Positions 49,845 to 60,201 of a DNA stretch of 64,000 bases are shown here, piece by piece. The stretch's first letter is position 1. The number at the start of each line of letters is the position of its first letter. The position numbers and the translations under genes are program-made. Under the pieces are notes generated by a model that saw only the letters and a program-made list of their open reading frames with translations, did no database searches and had not been told where the DNA came from. The DNA is from Coptis chinensis. Lineage: Eukaryota > Streptophyta > Magnoliopsida > Ranunculales > Ranunculaceae. The stretch is taken from the NCBI GenBank assembly GCA_015680905.1, contig CM027383.1:40360501-40424500 (forward strand), read 5' to 3'.

Positions 49845-50914
49845 GTTGTTGGGAACACCATCTGAGGATCAGTGGCCGGGAGTTAGTTCATTGCGAGATT
49901 GGCACGAGTATCCTCAGTGGAAGCCTCAAAACTTGGCACGTGCAGTTCCAAATTTGGAACCTGAGGGAGTTGATCTTTTATCGGTAATCAGTGGTGCTTT
50001 AAGTTGCAAGTTGCATTTCTAAGTTTTATTTAACTTGTCAAGTTGCATGCTAAAATTCATAAAGTCTTACGAACCTCATAAAGCTTGGCTAATGGAATTC
50101 ATAATAATCGAATAAATAACAACATTGGATGGACTTGATGAAACAACGTCAGGTTTTAATGCTTCGAATGTTGGATTTATGATGACCATTTTTTAATTGC
50201 CATTGTTGTCCTATTTCATTCATCAGGTCTACATAGCAATTTTTCCCGAGTGTATTGGCATTAAATGTACAGTTGCTAAGTTATAAACCAGCTAAAACCT
50301 AGTAATCAGTGAAGTATAGGAAAAACTCTTATTAACATATTAATCTTTTTTCTTGAAACAAGCAGAAGATGCTCCAATATGATCCCGCAAGTAGGATTTC
50401 AAGAAAGGCAAAGACACTGATCACCCATACTTCGACAGCCTTGACAAGTTTCAGTATTGACTTCATCGTTTGATGATTTTGTTTTTTGCGAGTAGAACTA
50501 CTGTGTTGATGTTTATGGATTAAGTGGATGCATTACATTGCGTCTCACTGTCTTGTGTGCTTTATCATCTTGGTATTTGCACTTGCTTTCTGCAATTTGT
50601 TGGGTATAAATCTAGCTACTGTAATATGGAGCTGTTACATGACTGTTATGTATAATTTCTTACGCCTTTACTTACATTTTATATTAGTTTTTGACTATTT
50701 TTGTCTTCTTATTTGATATGTACCTTCATGAATGTGATCGAGTTATAATTTTGATAAGTTCTTTCTAAGCTTTTGGCCATGGGCACCAATTTACGCATAT
50801 AGGAGGTGCATAGTTTCACATGTATTGCCAACTTGAGTATATATTAGGTTTATTAATGTTTCTAATAAATTTACTTACGTGATTTTTTTTTTTTTTTTTT
50901 TTGTTGTGCCAGAT

Positions 50915-50990
50915 TGGTCGATTGGTCGCTAGAAGTAGTAGAATCAAGAAGAAGCTCCGAGTGGATGCTGCTCAAATTAGCATGTTATAG
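50915..50990 (+). other. Possible terminal exon near the right end of the CACTA element
   Basis: After a T-rich acceptor (TTGTTGTGCCAG) an open stretch encodes RLVARSSRIKKKLRVDAA followed by QISML and a stop. It could be the last exon of the element's own or another captured gene. The evidence is thin. Confidence 0.25.
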
Positions 50991-51254
50991 ACATTATTTG
51001 TGGAATTTTAGTCTTGAATAATTCGTCTAAATTTAGTTGAACGTTGTTAAGATTATGTGAGACGATGTTTTTTCATAAAAAATATTTATGTGAATTCTTT
51101 AAGATCTTTTGTATTGAATGATTTAGTAATGAAATTCATTTTGTTATGATTTGTGGTGAATTGTTTTAGGGTTATTGTGTTCTATAAAAATTGTTTTGGG
51201 CAGGATTATGTAAATGGAAATGTACAGGTATATGTATGAATTGCACCATTTGCA

Positions 51255-51848
51255 ATGCTAAATGCGTCCCAAATAAAGCACAGGAGTTTATATCATTCGC
51301 AACAATTTTGGTGTAGCTAAAAGCTTTGATTCTACAGTAACGTAGATATCTTTTGCCACGCTTGGTGTGTGGCTAAAATTTTGGACGTCTTTTGCCACGC
51401 CAAATGTTCAGCTAAATATTTAAATTTCCCGCACTATGTAGGCAAATATTTAAACTTTCCGCAACTTAAATAGTGTTGCAAAAGGTTGCCTTTTGCGACG
51501 CCTAGTTGTGTAGCTAAAGGTATCACTTTTGCAATGCTATCCTAGTTGTTACAAGCTCTCTTTTGTGATGCCATGCGCTGTAAATAGTTTGAAAAATATT
51601 TGCAATTAATTTAATTTTAATAAATGAAGTAGCAACGGAATTAGTGTATTAGCAGCACCCTCAGGCATCGCAACAAACTAGAAACATTTGCCACGCCACC
51701 TTTGGCGTTGCATTTGAGTATTTGAGACGCACTTTTTAGCCACGCCTTTGCAACGCCATCTGGTGCGTTGCGACAGATCTTTTGCCACGCTCAAAGGCAC
51801 CTTTAGCGATGGAGTATGGCGCTGCTAAAACCATGCTCTGTTGTAGTG
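51255..51848 (-). repeat. Right TIR and subterminal repeats of the CACTA element
   Basis: About 600 bases with many copies in both orientations of TTTTGCCACGC and GGCGTTGC (for example near 51,350, 51,390, 51,500, 51,690, 51,745 and 51,780), ending in the inverted terminal repeat. Confidence 0.85.
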
Positions 51849-53262
51849 AGAGGGGTCAAAAACGTAGTTGCCGACCACTTATCTAGACTCACAAACGACG
51901 ATCAGAGTGATTCTGAGTCCATACCAGACTCTTTTCCTGATGAGCATCAGATGCTATTTTTTTCACCATGGGTATGCCGACATTGTAAATTATTTAGCGG
52001 CTGATGTTATGCCTTATAATTGGTCAAGAAATGAACGTAAGAAGTTCTTGGCGAAGTTAAGTTATACTACTTTGGGATGAGCCCTACCTTTTAAGTATTA
52101 TGCGGATCGATTATTCGTCGTTGTATTCCCCAGTGGGAATATAATGAAGTTCTATCGTTCTGCCATGACAAAGAGTGTGGTGGCCATTTTAGTGGGATGA
52201 AAACAACCGCTAAAGTTCTTCAATGTAGATTTTATTGGCCTACCCTTTTTAAGGATGCCCAAGTGCATTGCAAGACCTATATTTGTTGCCAACAACTTGG
52301 GCGAATCACAAAGCGTAATATGATGCCATTAAATCCAATCTTGATAGTAGAAATTTTTGACATTTTGGGGCATTGATTTCATGGGTCCCTTCCCTGTTTC
52401 CTACGGTTTCATTTATATTCTAGTTGTCGTGGACTACGTGTCTAAATGGATAAAGGCCCTAGCTTGCCGTAGCAATGACCATAAGACCGTTGTATTTTTT
52501 ATTAAAGAATATATTTTCTGTCGGTTTGGCATTCCTAAAGCCATCATTAGTGATGGTGGAACACATTTTTGCAATAGAGTTGTTGCATCCCTAGTGAAAA
52601 AGTATGGAGTTATACACAAAGTAGCAACTCCTTATCATCCACAAACTAGCGGACAAGTATAAGTTTCTAATAGGGAAATCAAAAAGATTTTAGAAACAAC
52701 TGTAAACCCTGATAGGAAAGACTGGTCGAAGCGTCTATCGGATGCCTTATGGGCGTATAGAACTGCTTTCAAAACTCCTATAGGTATGTCTCCCTTTAGA
52801 CTTGTATTTGGGAAACCATGTCATTTGCCCGTTGAATTAGAGCACCGTGCTCTGTGGGCTATAAAAAGCCTTAACTTCAATATTGATAAGGCGGGTGTCA
52901 AACGTAAGTTGCAATTGAATGAGCTTGAAGAAATCCGTAGCGATTCTTACGATCTCGCGAAGGATTATAAAGCTAACATGAAACGTGTTCATGATAAGCA
53001 AATCTTGCGCAAAGAGTTTATGGTCGGTCAAAAGGTCTTGCTTTACAACTCCCGTCTACATATTTTCCCAGGGAAACTAAAAACCCGTTGGTCTGGTCCT
53101 TTTCTGGTTACTGAAGTCACCCTTTACGGGGCAATCACCTTGGTAAATCCCAATGACAACAATACCTTTCAAGTTAATGGTCAACGGTTAAAACATTTTC
53201 ACGAACTTCTGTCCCCTGATGTAGAGGAAGTCCTTTTACAGGACCCTGTCTATGAGGATTGA
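51849..53262 (+). pseudogene. RNase H end and integrase of the Athila-like element
   Basis: The frame continues GVKNVVADHLSRL after the CACTA element. In broken frames the integrase zinc-binding region follows (CHDKECGGHFSGMKT, CKTYICCQQLG). The catalytic core has WGIDFMGPFPVS, VVVDYVSKWIKAL, IISDGGTHFCN and PYHPQTSGQV. Here a TAA replaces the next codon, the third catalytic (Glu) position, 36 residues after the second Asp. After it come [27 protein letters not shown] and a C-terminal domain ending at 53,262 with a stop. No chromodomain is seen, as expected for Athila. Confidence 0.92.
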
Positions 53263-54223
53263 TCCTTGTCATTGGTGCACTTCCTTTCACTTCCATATAG
53301 TGGTAAGTGCACCATTCAGGTAACCGGGCCCTCCCTATGGAGTGTGTGGCTGTAAGTACCGGATCCTAAGTCCATGGTTAACATAATTCACGTTTTCCAC
53401 TTTTGCATGTTTTCTCGGTTTTTGAGTCATGTTCCTCTATGGGGTGAATTATGTATTTATTGTTTTTCATTTTTCTTATAATAAACTAAAAAATAAATAA
53501 AATAAATAATAAAAAATTCTTAATCATAGAAATAGCAATCCAACAAGTCTTGGGAATCTGACTTTAAATGACCCACGTTAGAACAAATTTTGTGTTTAAA
53601 AATTTGTTTGGGGGTGGGGAATCGGTCTTTCCATTTGGATTGCTCGAACTTTCCATTTGTGTTGCTTAGGCCCATTACTTGTAGTTCAATAGGGTTGACG
53701 TTATCTTAAACTTAGATTTCCTTCGTTCGCATAACTTACGTCACACACGCACTTTGAGGCGTTTTCCACCTTTTTATACGTCACCCATGGTTGGAATTGA
53801 GTGTTTTATGGATCATTGAATTGGAAATTCTCTACTAATCATTTCCATAACTCATTCACCAAAATCGAACCAGTAACGAACCGGCAAATTGAATTTGAAA
53901 TTGTGCGAAAAATCGGAAAATTTCGGAATTCAAATTGGGCTTGGGCCCAAGCCGCATGCACGTCTGTGCGTCTCCTTCCTTCCCAAAAACACACAGTGTT
54001 TCCTTTTCCAATCCCGCTGGTTACCAAGGTTTAAAACAAACCTTGAACACCAAAATAAAAAAAAATAAAAATAAAAAAAGAGAGAGAGAAGAAAACCTAA
54101 CTACACCCACGCCAAGCAATTCAATCCAACTAAAATCTTCTCCAAACCATTACCACCACCACCCCAACTCCGAAAACAGCCACCAATTCAAGTAACCACC
54201 ACCGCCACCACCATTGTTTTTAG
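53263..54223 (+). other. Non-coding spacer with first PPT-like motif
   Basis: No gene. It contains TTTGGGGGTGGGGA at 53,607-53,620, preceded directly by a hairpin-forming CAAATTTT...AAAATTTG, and a purine-rich run near 54,060-54,090. Confidence 0.55.
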
Positions 54224-55500
54224 TTGTTTTCTTCAAACTCGCCTCCCCCACAGTCTACAAAACCATTAGTTGTCTCAGAAACTTCAATGGCGCTACGACG
54301 AAGAATTTTGCCGGAGCACGCGTTTGCTGCCTACAGCTTCGCGCCATTTTACGACGCGGAGATGATTAGGAGGGATTGGAACGGACTGTGGTACTTGAAT
54401 GAGGAGTTCTATCACTATGATTTGGTAGAATAGTTTTATAAAAAGTGAGAATTGGAGGGGGATAGGATTTTCATAAAGTTAGCAGGAACGAGGAGGGAAG
54501 TAACGAGACAGTTGTTGGCTGAACTGTTAGGAATTACACTTGAAAGCAACCTAGTAATAACAATTCAGGAATCCCAGTATACTGGAGTTCCTGCTTTGAT
54601 GAAAGATACTGTCGTGGAGGGTGAATACAATCCGACGTCTCATTGCGTCCGCCAGTCAACCCTGAAAACTAATCAACTGGCTGTAGCTCAGTGGATTGGT
54701 AGGAACGTCCTAGGCAAAGACAAAGTCAGCGATATCGGTCTGCAATGTCTGCACGTTCTCTGGATTTTGCAAACAAATAAGTATAATTTCTGCATCCTCG
54801 ATTTAATGTTTAATGTGATTAGAGGAGTGGGAAAGAGCTTGGCCTCTTCCCGTGATTGATCACTAAGATCATGCTCTCCTTTAGAGTCATGTCGCAAAAA
54901 TCTGCTCCTATTAAGATCAAATTGCATTCTAATGCAAGTATCTATATGGATTGCATCCAAGAGACTTGGCCGTTGTCTGAAGGAAAAGTGGTTGAGTCGG
55001 AGGATGAAAGGGAGGATATGACATGTCTGGATGATGATGCATTAGATAATTGTAGTTCTAATTTAGAACGCATGCAAGTGTTGCAAACTGGCTTGCGCCA
55101 AGGCTTATGGTATTTGTGAAGATATCCGAGATAGACAGATTGTAGTTCGAAATAAAAACGAACCTTCGTGACGAGACTTGAAATGCTCGAAAGGGTTCGG
55201 GACGATATCTTGTCTAACATGGAGACTATCCACCAAAGATCAACAAGCCCAAGATATCGATCTTCGGGATTGAGATGGAAGCACATCGCTTTGTTCCGGA
55301 ATAGAGATGCTACGACGCATGCCACCCGTGGAGGATTCTTTTTCACCGAAGTCCGAGAGGCATGAGCGCCGTCGCCAAGGACAGATGGCTCAAGCCATTC
55401 TCCATCCCAAGACCAATCTCCATCTCAGGGTCCATCATCATCACAAAACTAGGTGTTCACCATCAGTTGTGTTCGCTGTTATTTCATTGTTTTGATTGTT
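54224..55500 (+). pseudogene. Athila accessory (env-position) ORF, module 1
   Basis: Athila elements carry an extra ORF in the position of a retroviral env, often annotated as ATHILA ORF-1 or plant transposon protein. The first block (MALRRRILPEHAFAAYSF and WNGLWYLNEEFYHYDLVE) is separated by a stop and shift from the second (DRIFIKLAGTRREVTRQLLA, SHCVRQSTLKTNQLAVAQWI, VLWILQTNKYNFCILDLMFN). A degraded acidic C-terminal part (SEDEREDMTCLDDDALD) continues to about 55,120. I see no convincing signal peptide or transmembrane segment. Confidence 0.65.
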
Positions 55501-55639
55501 TTATTAGTTGGATTTTAATTCAAGAGTAAATTTAAATATTAATATGTTTGTTTTATGTTGTTTGGATTTAAATTTTATTTTTAATATAATTGGTTATTTT
55601 CGAGTACTACTTGTTTTTATCATTAATCCCACCTTCCCG

Positions 55640-55660
55640 ACTTGTTTGGGGGTGGTAATA
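55640..55660 (+). other. PPT-like motif after module 1
   Basis: TTTGGGGGTGGT at 55,645-55,656 matches the first 12 bases of the real polypurine tract at 58,993. Confidence 0.6.
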
Positions 55661-56039
55661 TTTATACCGAGCATAAGTCGTTATATGATCATCTGCTGTA
55701 AAGTTGTCTTGGAGGAAAGGTTGAGAATTTGGCCGATATCGGCATATCTATGATTATGTGTGGTGGTAGCATGAAATCTAGGAGAGTTTAGAAGTTACTA
55801 TTCTAAATCCAGTATAAAAGATACCAGGATTTTTAGAAAATCAAGAAGATGGTTTGTTTCCGTTTTCGGGTTTGGAATATTTCTATTTCCGGAAATTGCC
55901 TTTAAACAATTTGGCAACTTGCTGATTCGTTTTGGAAGCGTAGAACCTATTTAAACCCCCTTCATTCTACATTAACAAACCACACTACACCCCACCATCA
56001 TCCCTCACCTTTCACTCCAAGTTTTTCCTTCTTTTTCCT

Positions 56040-56220
56040 CCAAACTTTTGTTTCAAAGATTCTACGAAGCGCTGCCGCCTGCACACTTTGGAAATTTTGC
56101 TCGAGCGACCAGCCTCCCTCCTTGAGCGACTTCGCCCAAACACTGTTATTGCAAAACCCACGAGCGGAACCGGGCCCTAAGCGAAGCGCACCCGCGCCCT
56201 GCCTTCTGTGAACGCGGCAA
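56040..56220 (+). repeat. Second copy of the Athila 5' leader
   Basis: CGGGCCCTAAGCGAAGCGCA and CCCGCGCCCT correspond to the 5' leader at 41,340-41,385. The preceding TTGAGCGACTTCGCCC and AAACACTGT match 41,290-41,330. It stands in front of accessory module 2, followed by a T run (56,251-56,274). Confidence 0.75.
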
Positions 56221-56299
56221 ATTCCAATTTTCGGAGGGTCATTCCAGGATTTTTTTTTTTTTTTTTTTTTTTTTTGGAACTGTTCAAAGAGTAGTTGAG

Positions 56300-57200
56300 A
56301 TGACATCTCCTATAGTCATACCTGAACAGTCTTTCGAAGATGTGTTGGGCACCGACACCTATGGACATTGGTTCCGACACAGGATCCTGCAATTAGGATG
56401 GCGTCATCTACTGGTAAGTGATGACGATTCATATTCACCACAGCTTACTGCTTATTTCTACGACCACGTTAATTTCTATTGTAATCAGGATGGAGAACAA
56501 TTATTCTCCGTCGTAGTCGATGACACGACACATAAATTCAATAAAAATGTGGTCGCTTTAGTTTTAGGATTACCAATACCTGATCCTGTTCACACATGGG
56601 CATATATGACCGATAATGCATACCTTTATGATTATACATATTTCCATGAGTATTATAGGGGAGGGGTATTTCGAGTAATGGACCAGGGGCGATATAGCAT
56701 TGCCCTTGGTAGCCTTTCCCTAAACGTAGGCACCACCATGTTATTCATCCTGATGAATATTTTGAGGAATAATGATACCATTTCAAAAAACAAGATCTGC
56801 TGGTGACATTTTCTCTCGAATTAGGGACGCCACCGATATGACATCCCCCGAAGTTTTAGTCGCTAGTCTTAAGAGAGCCCAAAGCATGAGGCATAAGTAT
56901 CTTCTTATGCCCGTTTCGTAAGCCGATCATGCGTTGTTGTTTACGTATTCGTGCACAATTCACAGATTGGAAAAGGGTTGAAGTCATGAGACCCACCAAT
57001 TGGGTGGTTCAATCGTTCGCGAATAATGACTTGGCCGGGATGGCAGTCAGCCTCATTTGGTCACCCATTACATCCCATCGACATAATAACACTTAACATG
57101 TTAGCATTAGTAGATGATACATGGCGGCAAGCTTGGCAAATTATAATGGACCCGGGGATCTGAAGGAATCTCGCTCTTTGACGAGGAGGAGGATGCTTAA
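56300..57200 (+). pseudogene. Athila accessory ORF, module 2
   Basis: From ATG 56,300 the frame reads VIPEQSFEDVLGTDTYGHWF, QLFSVVVDDTTHKFNKNVVA, LVLGLPIPDPVHTWAYM and ALGSLSLNVGTTML. It stops at 56,804-56,806, and after a frame change continues with RIRDATDMTSPEVLVASLKR before decaying. Its central pattern (a beta strand followed by a LLGLP-like helix) resembles module 1 (DRIFIKLAGTRREVTRQLLA), so the modules may be diverged paralogues. It is not a known enzyme. Confidence 0.6.
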
Positions 57201-57402
57201 GTGGGAGATAAGGTAAGTTTTAGTTTTGTTATTGTTTGCTTATGTCCCAAGCAAATTAATTCTGTTAACCCCATAATGGGTGGAACTCTTATAGAGTTGC
57301 GTCAGGTATTTTATTTCCTATATTAGTATGTTCTAACCTTGTTTTGCAGATGTTCCAGAATTTCACGCGTTTCCATGGTATTTTTCTACCCTCTTTATTT
57401 AA

Positions 57403-57440
57403 ATGCTTTGAGGACAAAGCATGCTTCTTGTTTGGGGGCA
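57403..57440 (+). other. Hairpin and PPT-like motif after module 2
   Basis: ATGCTTTG-AGGA-CAAAGCAT (57,403-57,422) forms an 8 bp stem, followed by TTTGGGGGCA at 57,431. This copies the arrangement at the true 3' end with compensating base changes in the stem. Confidence 0.7.
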
Positions 57441-58966
57441 TAGAAACACGTGTAATTAAGGCATCTGTTAGGATATAGATATGTATAATATGCATTTGTT
57501 TTCAAGTTAAAAATTTCAAAATATAAATAAATAAGTTTATGCTATACACTTAGGAATATTGGTATTGTTTTCTTTCTTCTCTATGCTCTTAACAATCTAG
57601 AAGTCTCAATGAGCTTTTGCATCGGAATAATTGTTAGAAACTTAGGTTAATATGTAGGTAATAATCTTTGCATCTATCTATAAATATATTACATGAGTAT
57701 CTATGATTGTTAGCATAAAGTTTCTGAAATCTAAGGCTAGAGTACCTATTCTACAAATCCTGTGAGAATATAGCCTAAAGCCTTATATGAGCCGAAACAT
57801 TTGAGAAATGACACAAGGGAGAAGTAAAATCGGATATAAATCACACGTCCACTTGCTTGATCACTATGACATATCCTAAGCGAGAATTTAGGCCCTCTTT
57901 GGATCGATATAGCCAGAAATTCAAACCTATGAATTATTTTCCGCTAGTCGCCTGCCCGAGCCTTTTTTTAGCCTTCCATAAACCACAATTCCTTTACCCC
58001 TGCTACAAAAACAAAACAAAATAAAAAAAAAAAAAACTTACCCAATCTAGAATAAGTCCGAGAATAGAATGAGTGAAGAAAGAAGAAGAGAAAAACCTGT
58101 GTAAACAAAAATTAGTTAGTTACTTCAGAAAAAGAAAAGAAGTTTCCATCCAAGGAAAAGAAAAAGGAAAATAGAAATAAATAAAAACTCCAAAAATAGA
58201 ATAAAAGGGAGTCAAAAGCCAAAGAAAAGAAAAAGAAAATATGGCTAAGGATGGAAACAAAGTATAGAAGCAAAAGAAAATAACAAGGTTTTCTCTAAGT
58301 TACATAATATAAATACTCTATTATCTCAGACTTGTCCGTTTGAATATCCATTTCCTTCCTTCTTAAACCATCTCCTAATCCCCGCAACACCTAATAAAGA
58401 CCTCTAGCTCAATTAGGAATAGGTTAGTGTGATAGTAAGTGGCAGATGCGTTTGATCAACTCCGGCTTCCTTGTTTGTCATTGAGATTGTAAGGTAAAGT
58501 GTGCCCACTGCACACTGGAGTAGCGAAACTTGAGCGGAAAAATCAGAGTGGTTTTTGTCTTGACATTTATGTGAGGACCTACTTAAGGACGCTTATTCGA
58601 AGTTTTCAAAACGAACCCATTAGGCATTTCATAGTATTACTCATAGTATATATATTTGTATCATAGATGATTGATTATTATGCATATATTAGTTTAGGTT
58701 TTTGACTTGGTTATTCTTATTCAATTGCTAGTGAGATGTATAGATAGTTGAGACATGAATGAGGAAACAATAGTTTTATTTCTTAGTCGTTGTAGTATAG
58801 ATGAAGTTTGTGAGTACCTTCACTGGAAAACTCTCACGAGGCTATAACTCGTCCACTAGGGAATTCCTAGTGGTTTAAGGCCTTGTTGCATATGGTCAAT
58901 GCAATCACACTCAAATAAAACGAGTAGATAGAACTCCATTTTTGTCACTTATTCTAATTTCTCATC
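57441..58966 (+). other. Non-coding 3' region of the Athila-like element
   Basis: No open frame of note. It includes an A-rich section (58,000-58,310) with AAGAAAAGAAAAAG-type runs. Confidence 0.6.
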
Positions 58967-59005
58967 TTTGCTTGAGGACAAGCAAAATGCTGTTTGGGGG
59001 TGGTT
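58967..59005 (+). other. Hairpin and polypurine tract of the Athila-like element
   Basis: TTTGCTTG-AGGA-CAAGCAAA (58,967-58,986) forms an 8 bp stem, then TTTGGGGGTGGTT (58,993-59,005) abuts the 3' LTR start TGATAAG. This is the expected plus-strand priming site. Confidence 0.88.
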
Positions 59006-60196
59006 TGATAAGAGCCCAAAACTGTAGTTTTAACCCTGTAACAGTCATACTTTTAGACCAATTATGTGAGTAATAATTAAGAGTTAATATTGATTACGTG
59101 TTTTTATGCATTTCGGGCGTCAAAGTCCATTATGTGCAGAAATGTGCCACTTTAGCGAGATAAAGGAGCAAAGGTCAGTTGCTAAGGAGTTCTGTGATTA
59201 AAGGCTAAGATTCAAGAAGACAAAGCCTTTCTAAAGCCTGGTCAAAAGCTGAAAAGTCGACACGGGCAGAAACATCACTCAAAGTCGCCAGCATTCGAGC
59301 GGCCGTATCTTTGGACTCAGACCTCGGAATTGGGCCTACCTTATGTCAAAACGACCGGCTCGGAAAGAGCTTTCCAATGGTCTAAGTCGTGACTCAATCA
59401 AAGGAGCAGAAGTGGATAAAAAGTCTGTTGAAGTCAACTGCAGCTGAAGAGGCCTTTTGGATTTGAGGGTTTTGGGCCGGTTCTTCGCCCCAAAACATGG
59501 CTGGCACGATTTTGGATCTGGACATATAAAAACAAAAGTTCTCTTTGTTAATGGTAGCTAGTTAGACCCAAAACATTCTTGTTTTAGATTAAGTCTTTGC
59601 ATTGTTCAATTGATTAGATAAATAAAATAGTTATTTTATCCCATGCACGATTTTTGATCTTTTAGACATTGTTAAAAACAAAAGAGGGTAGTTATAAAAC
59701 CTCCAATGGGAAATTAGCTTCTATAAAATGATGGGTAGAAGGGTTGTTAATGGTATTAGCTTTTTGCCATGAACACTAGGGATTAGAACTTCAAATTCTT
59801 GCCGTAAAGAACGTAAGAATCGTACAAGAATCTATGCTAGGTTATTAAGTTGGATTCAAGGTGGATTCAATTCCCTCTAATCTTTTATCTAGATTCAAAA
59901 ACAATCATATTTCCATAGCATTCGTAGTTTAAATTCAACATAATCAATTTTATATTGTATCGTAGTATAACACCCTTCGTAAAGCTCTCATTAGACTTAA
60001 GACTGATTAATTAGATTAGAAAACACTCCATGCTAGAGAACTAGGAGTGGAACGAATTTGTTACTCCACTCTATTTCGATAGAATTGAGAGTAGAAACTT
60101 TGATAAGCAATCTAGCATCATAAATAGTTTTAGTTTACTTACGTTTTGAGTTCATCGTTCATTTTGTAGGTAAACTATCAATTTTATGTTTTATCA
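59006..60196 (+). repeat. 3' LTR of the Athila-like element (1,191 bp, internally reduced)
   Basis: Matches the 5' LTR at both ends but is 290 bp shorter, with many small gaps between about 59,470 and 59,770. A phrase near its centre (CCCATGCACGATTTTTGATC, 59,640) repeats sequence that lies further left in the 5' LTR. Confidence 0.92.
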
Positions 60197-60201
60197 AATA
60201 G

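Larger units (their letters stand above)
46486..50460 (+). pseudogene. B-type cyclin-dependent kinase gene captured by CACTA
   Basis: CDKBs are plant-specific kinases acting at G2/M. All five exons are present: 46,486-46,944, 47,040-47,132, 47,209-47,278, 49,845-49,983 and 50,366-50,460. Exon 1 starts MDK and LEKVG; in shifting frames it gives GKVYKA, LVALKKTLLEMD and GVPLTAL. It then reads PLLYLVFEYLDTDL, RDLKPQNLLVDKDKGILKIA and DLGLGRAFTVPLKSYTHE. Exon 3 has PYFPGDSEMQQLLHIF. Exon 4 is fully intact (WPGVSSLRDWHEYPQWKPQN). Exon 5 has KMLQYDPASRIS and, shifted, HPYFDSLDKFQY. Damage: the Gly-rich loop is frameshifted, about 22 residues after EYLDTDL are deleted, HRD is FRD, and the APE region is scrambled. 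It resembles CDKB1 more than CDKB2. Confidence 0.92.
45861..51848 (+). mobile_element. Pack-CACTA transposon carrying host genes (level 3)
   Basis: Ends are CACTACAACAAAAGGGG (left) and, read inward from the right, CACTACAACAGAGCATGG. They are flanked by the 3 bp duplication AGA (45,858-45,860 and 51,849-51,851). Removing 5,988 bp plus one AGA rejoins the Athila codons for DKRGVKNVVADH, proving the borders. Subterminal repeats of the form TTTTGC(A/C)ACGCC crowd both ends, about three on the left and eight or more on the right. No transposase is present. The cargo is a whole B-type CDK gene with introns and upstream region, plus part of a second gene in antisense orientation. Confidence 0.95.
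39590..60196 (+). mobile_element. Athila-like Ty3/gypsy retrotransposon (level 2)
   Basis: Bounded by LTRs beginning TGATAAGAGCCCAAAAC (39,590 and 59,006) and flanked by the 5 bp duplication AATAG (39,585-39,589 and 60,197-60,201). It has a PBS of the TGGCGCCG type, gag, protease, reverse transcriptase, RNase H, integrase, then about 5.7 kb containing two Athila-type accessory ORF modules, a polypurine tract and the 3' LTR. A CACTA element lies within pol. The lineage call rests on the protease DLGASVNLLP motif, the gag style, the PBS, the long post-integrase region and TTGAGGACAAGC before the PPT. Confidence 0.93.

Noticed and set aside
46486..50460. Captured CDK as a functional kinase
   Set aside because: Frameshifted Gly-rich loop, a deletion of about 22 residues, HRD changed to FRD and a scrambled APE region make catalytic activity implausible.
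53801..57200. Accessory ORFs of the Athila element as a true viral envelope gene
   Set aside because: No convincing signal peptide, transmembrane helix or fusion-like motif is visible. Position alone does not make it an envelope protein.
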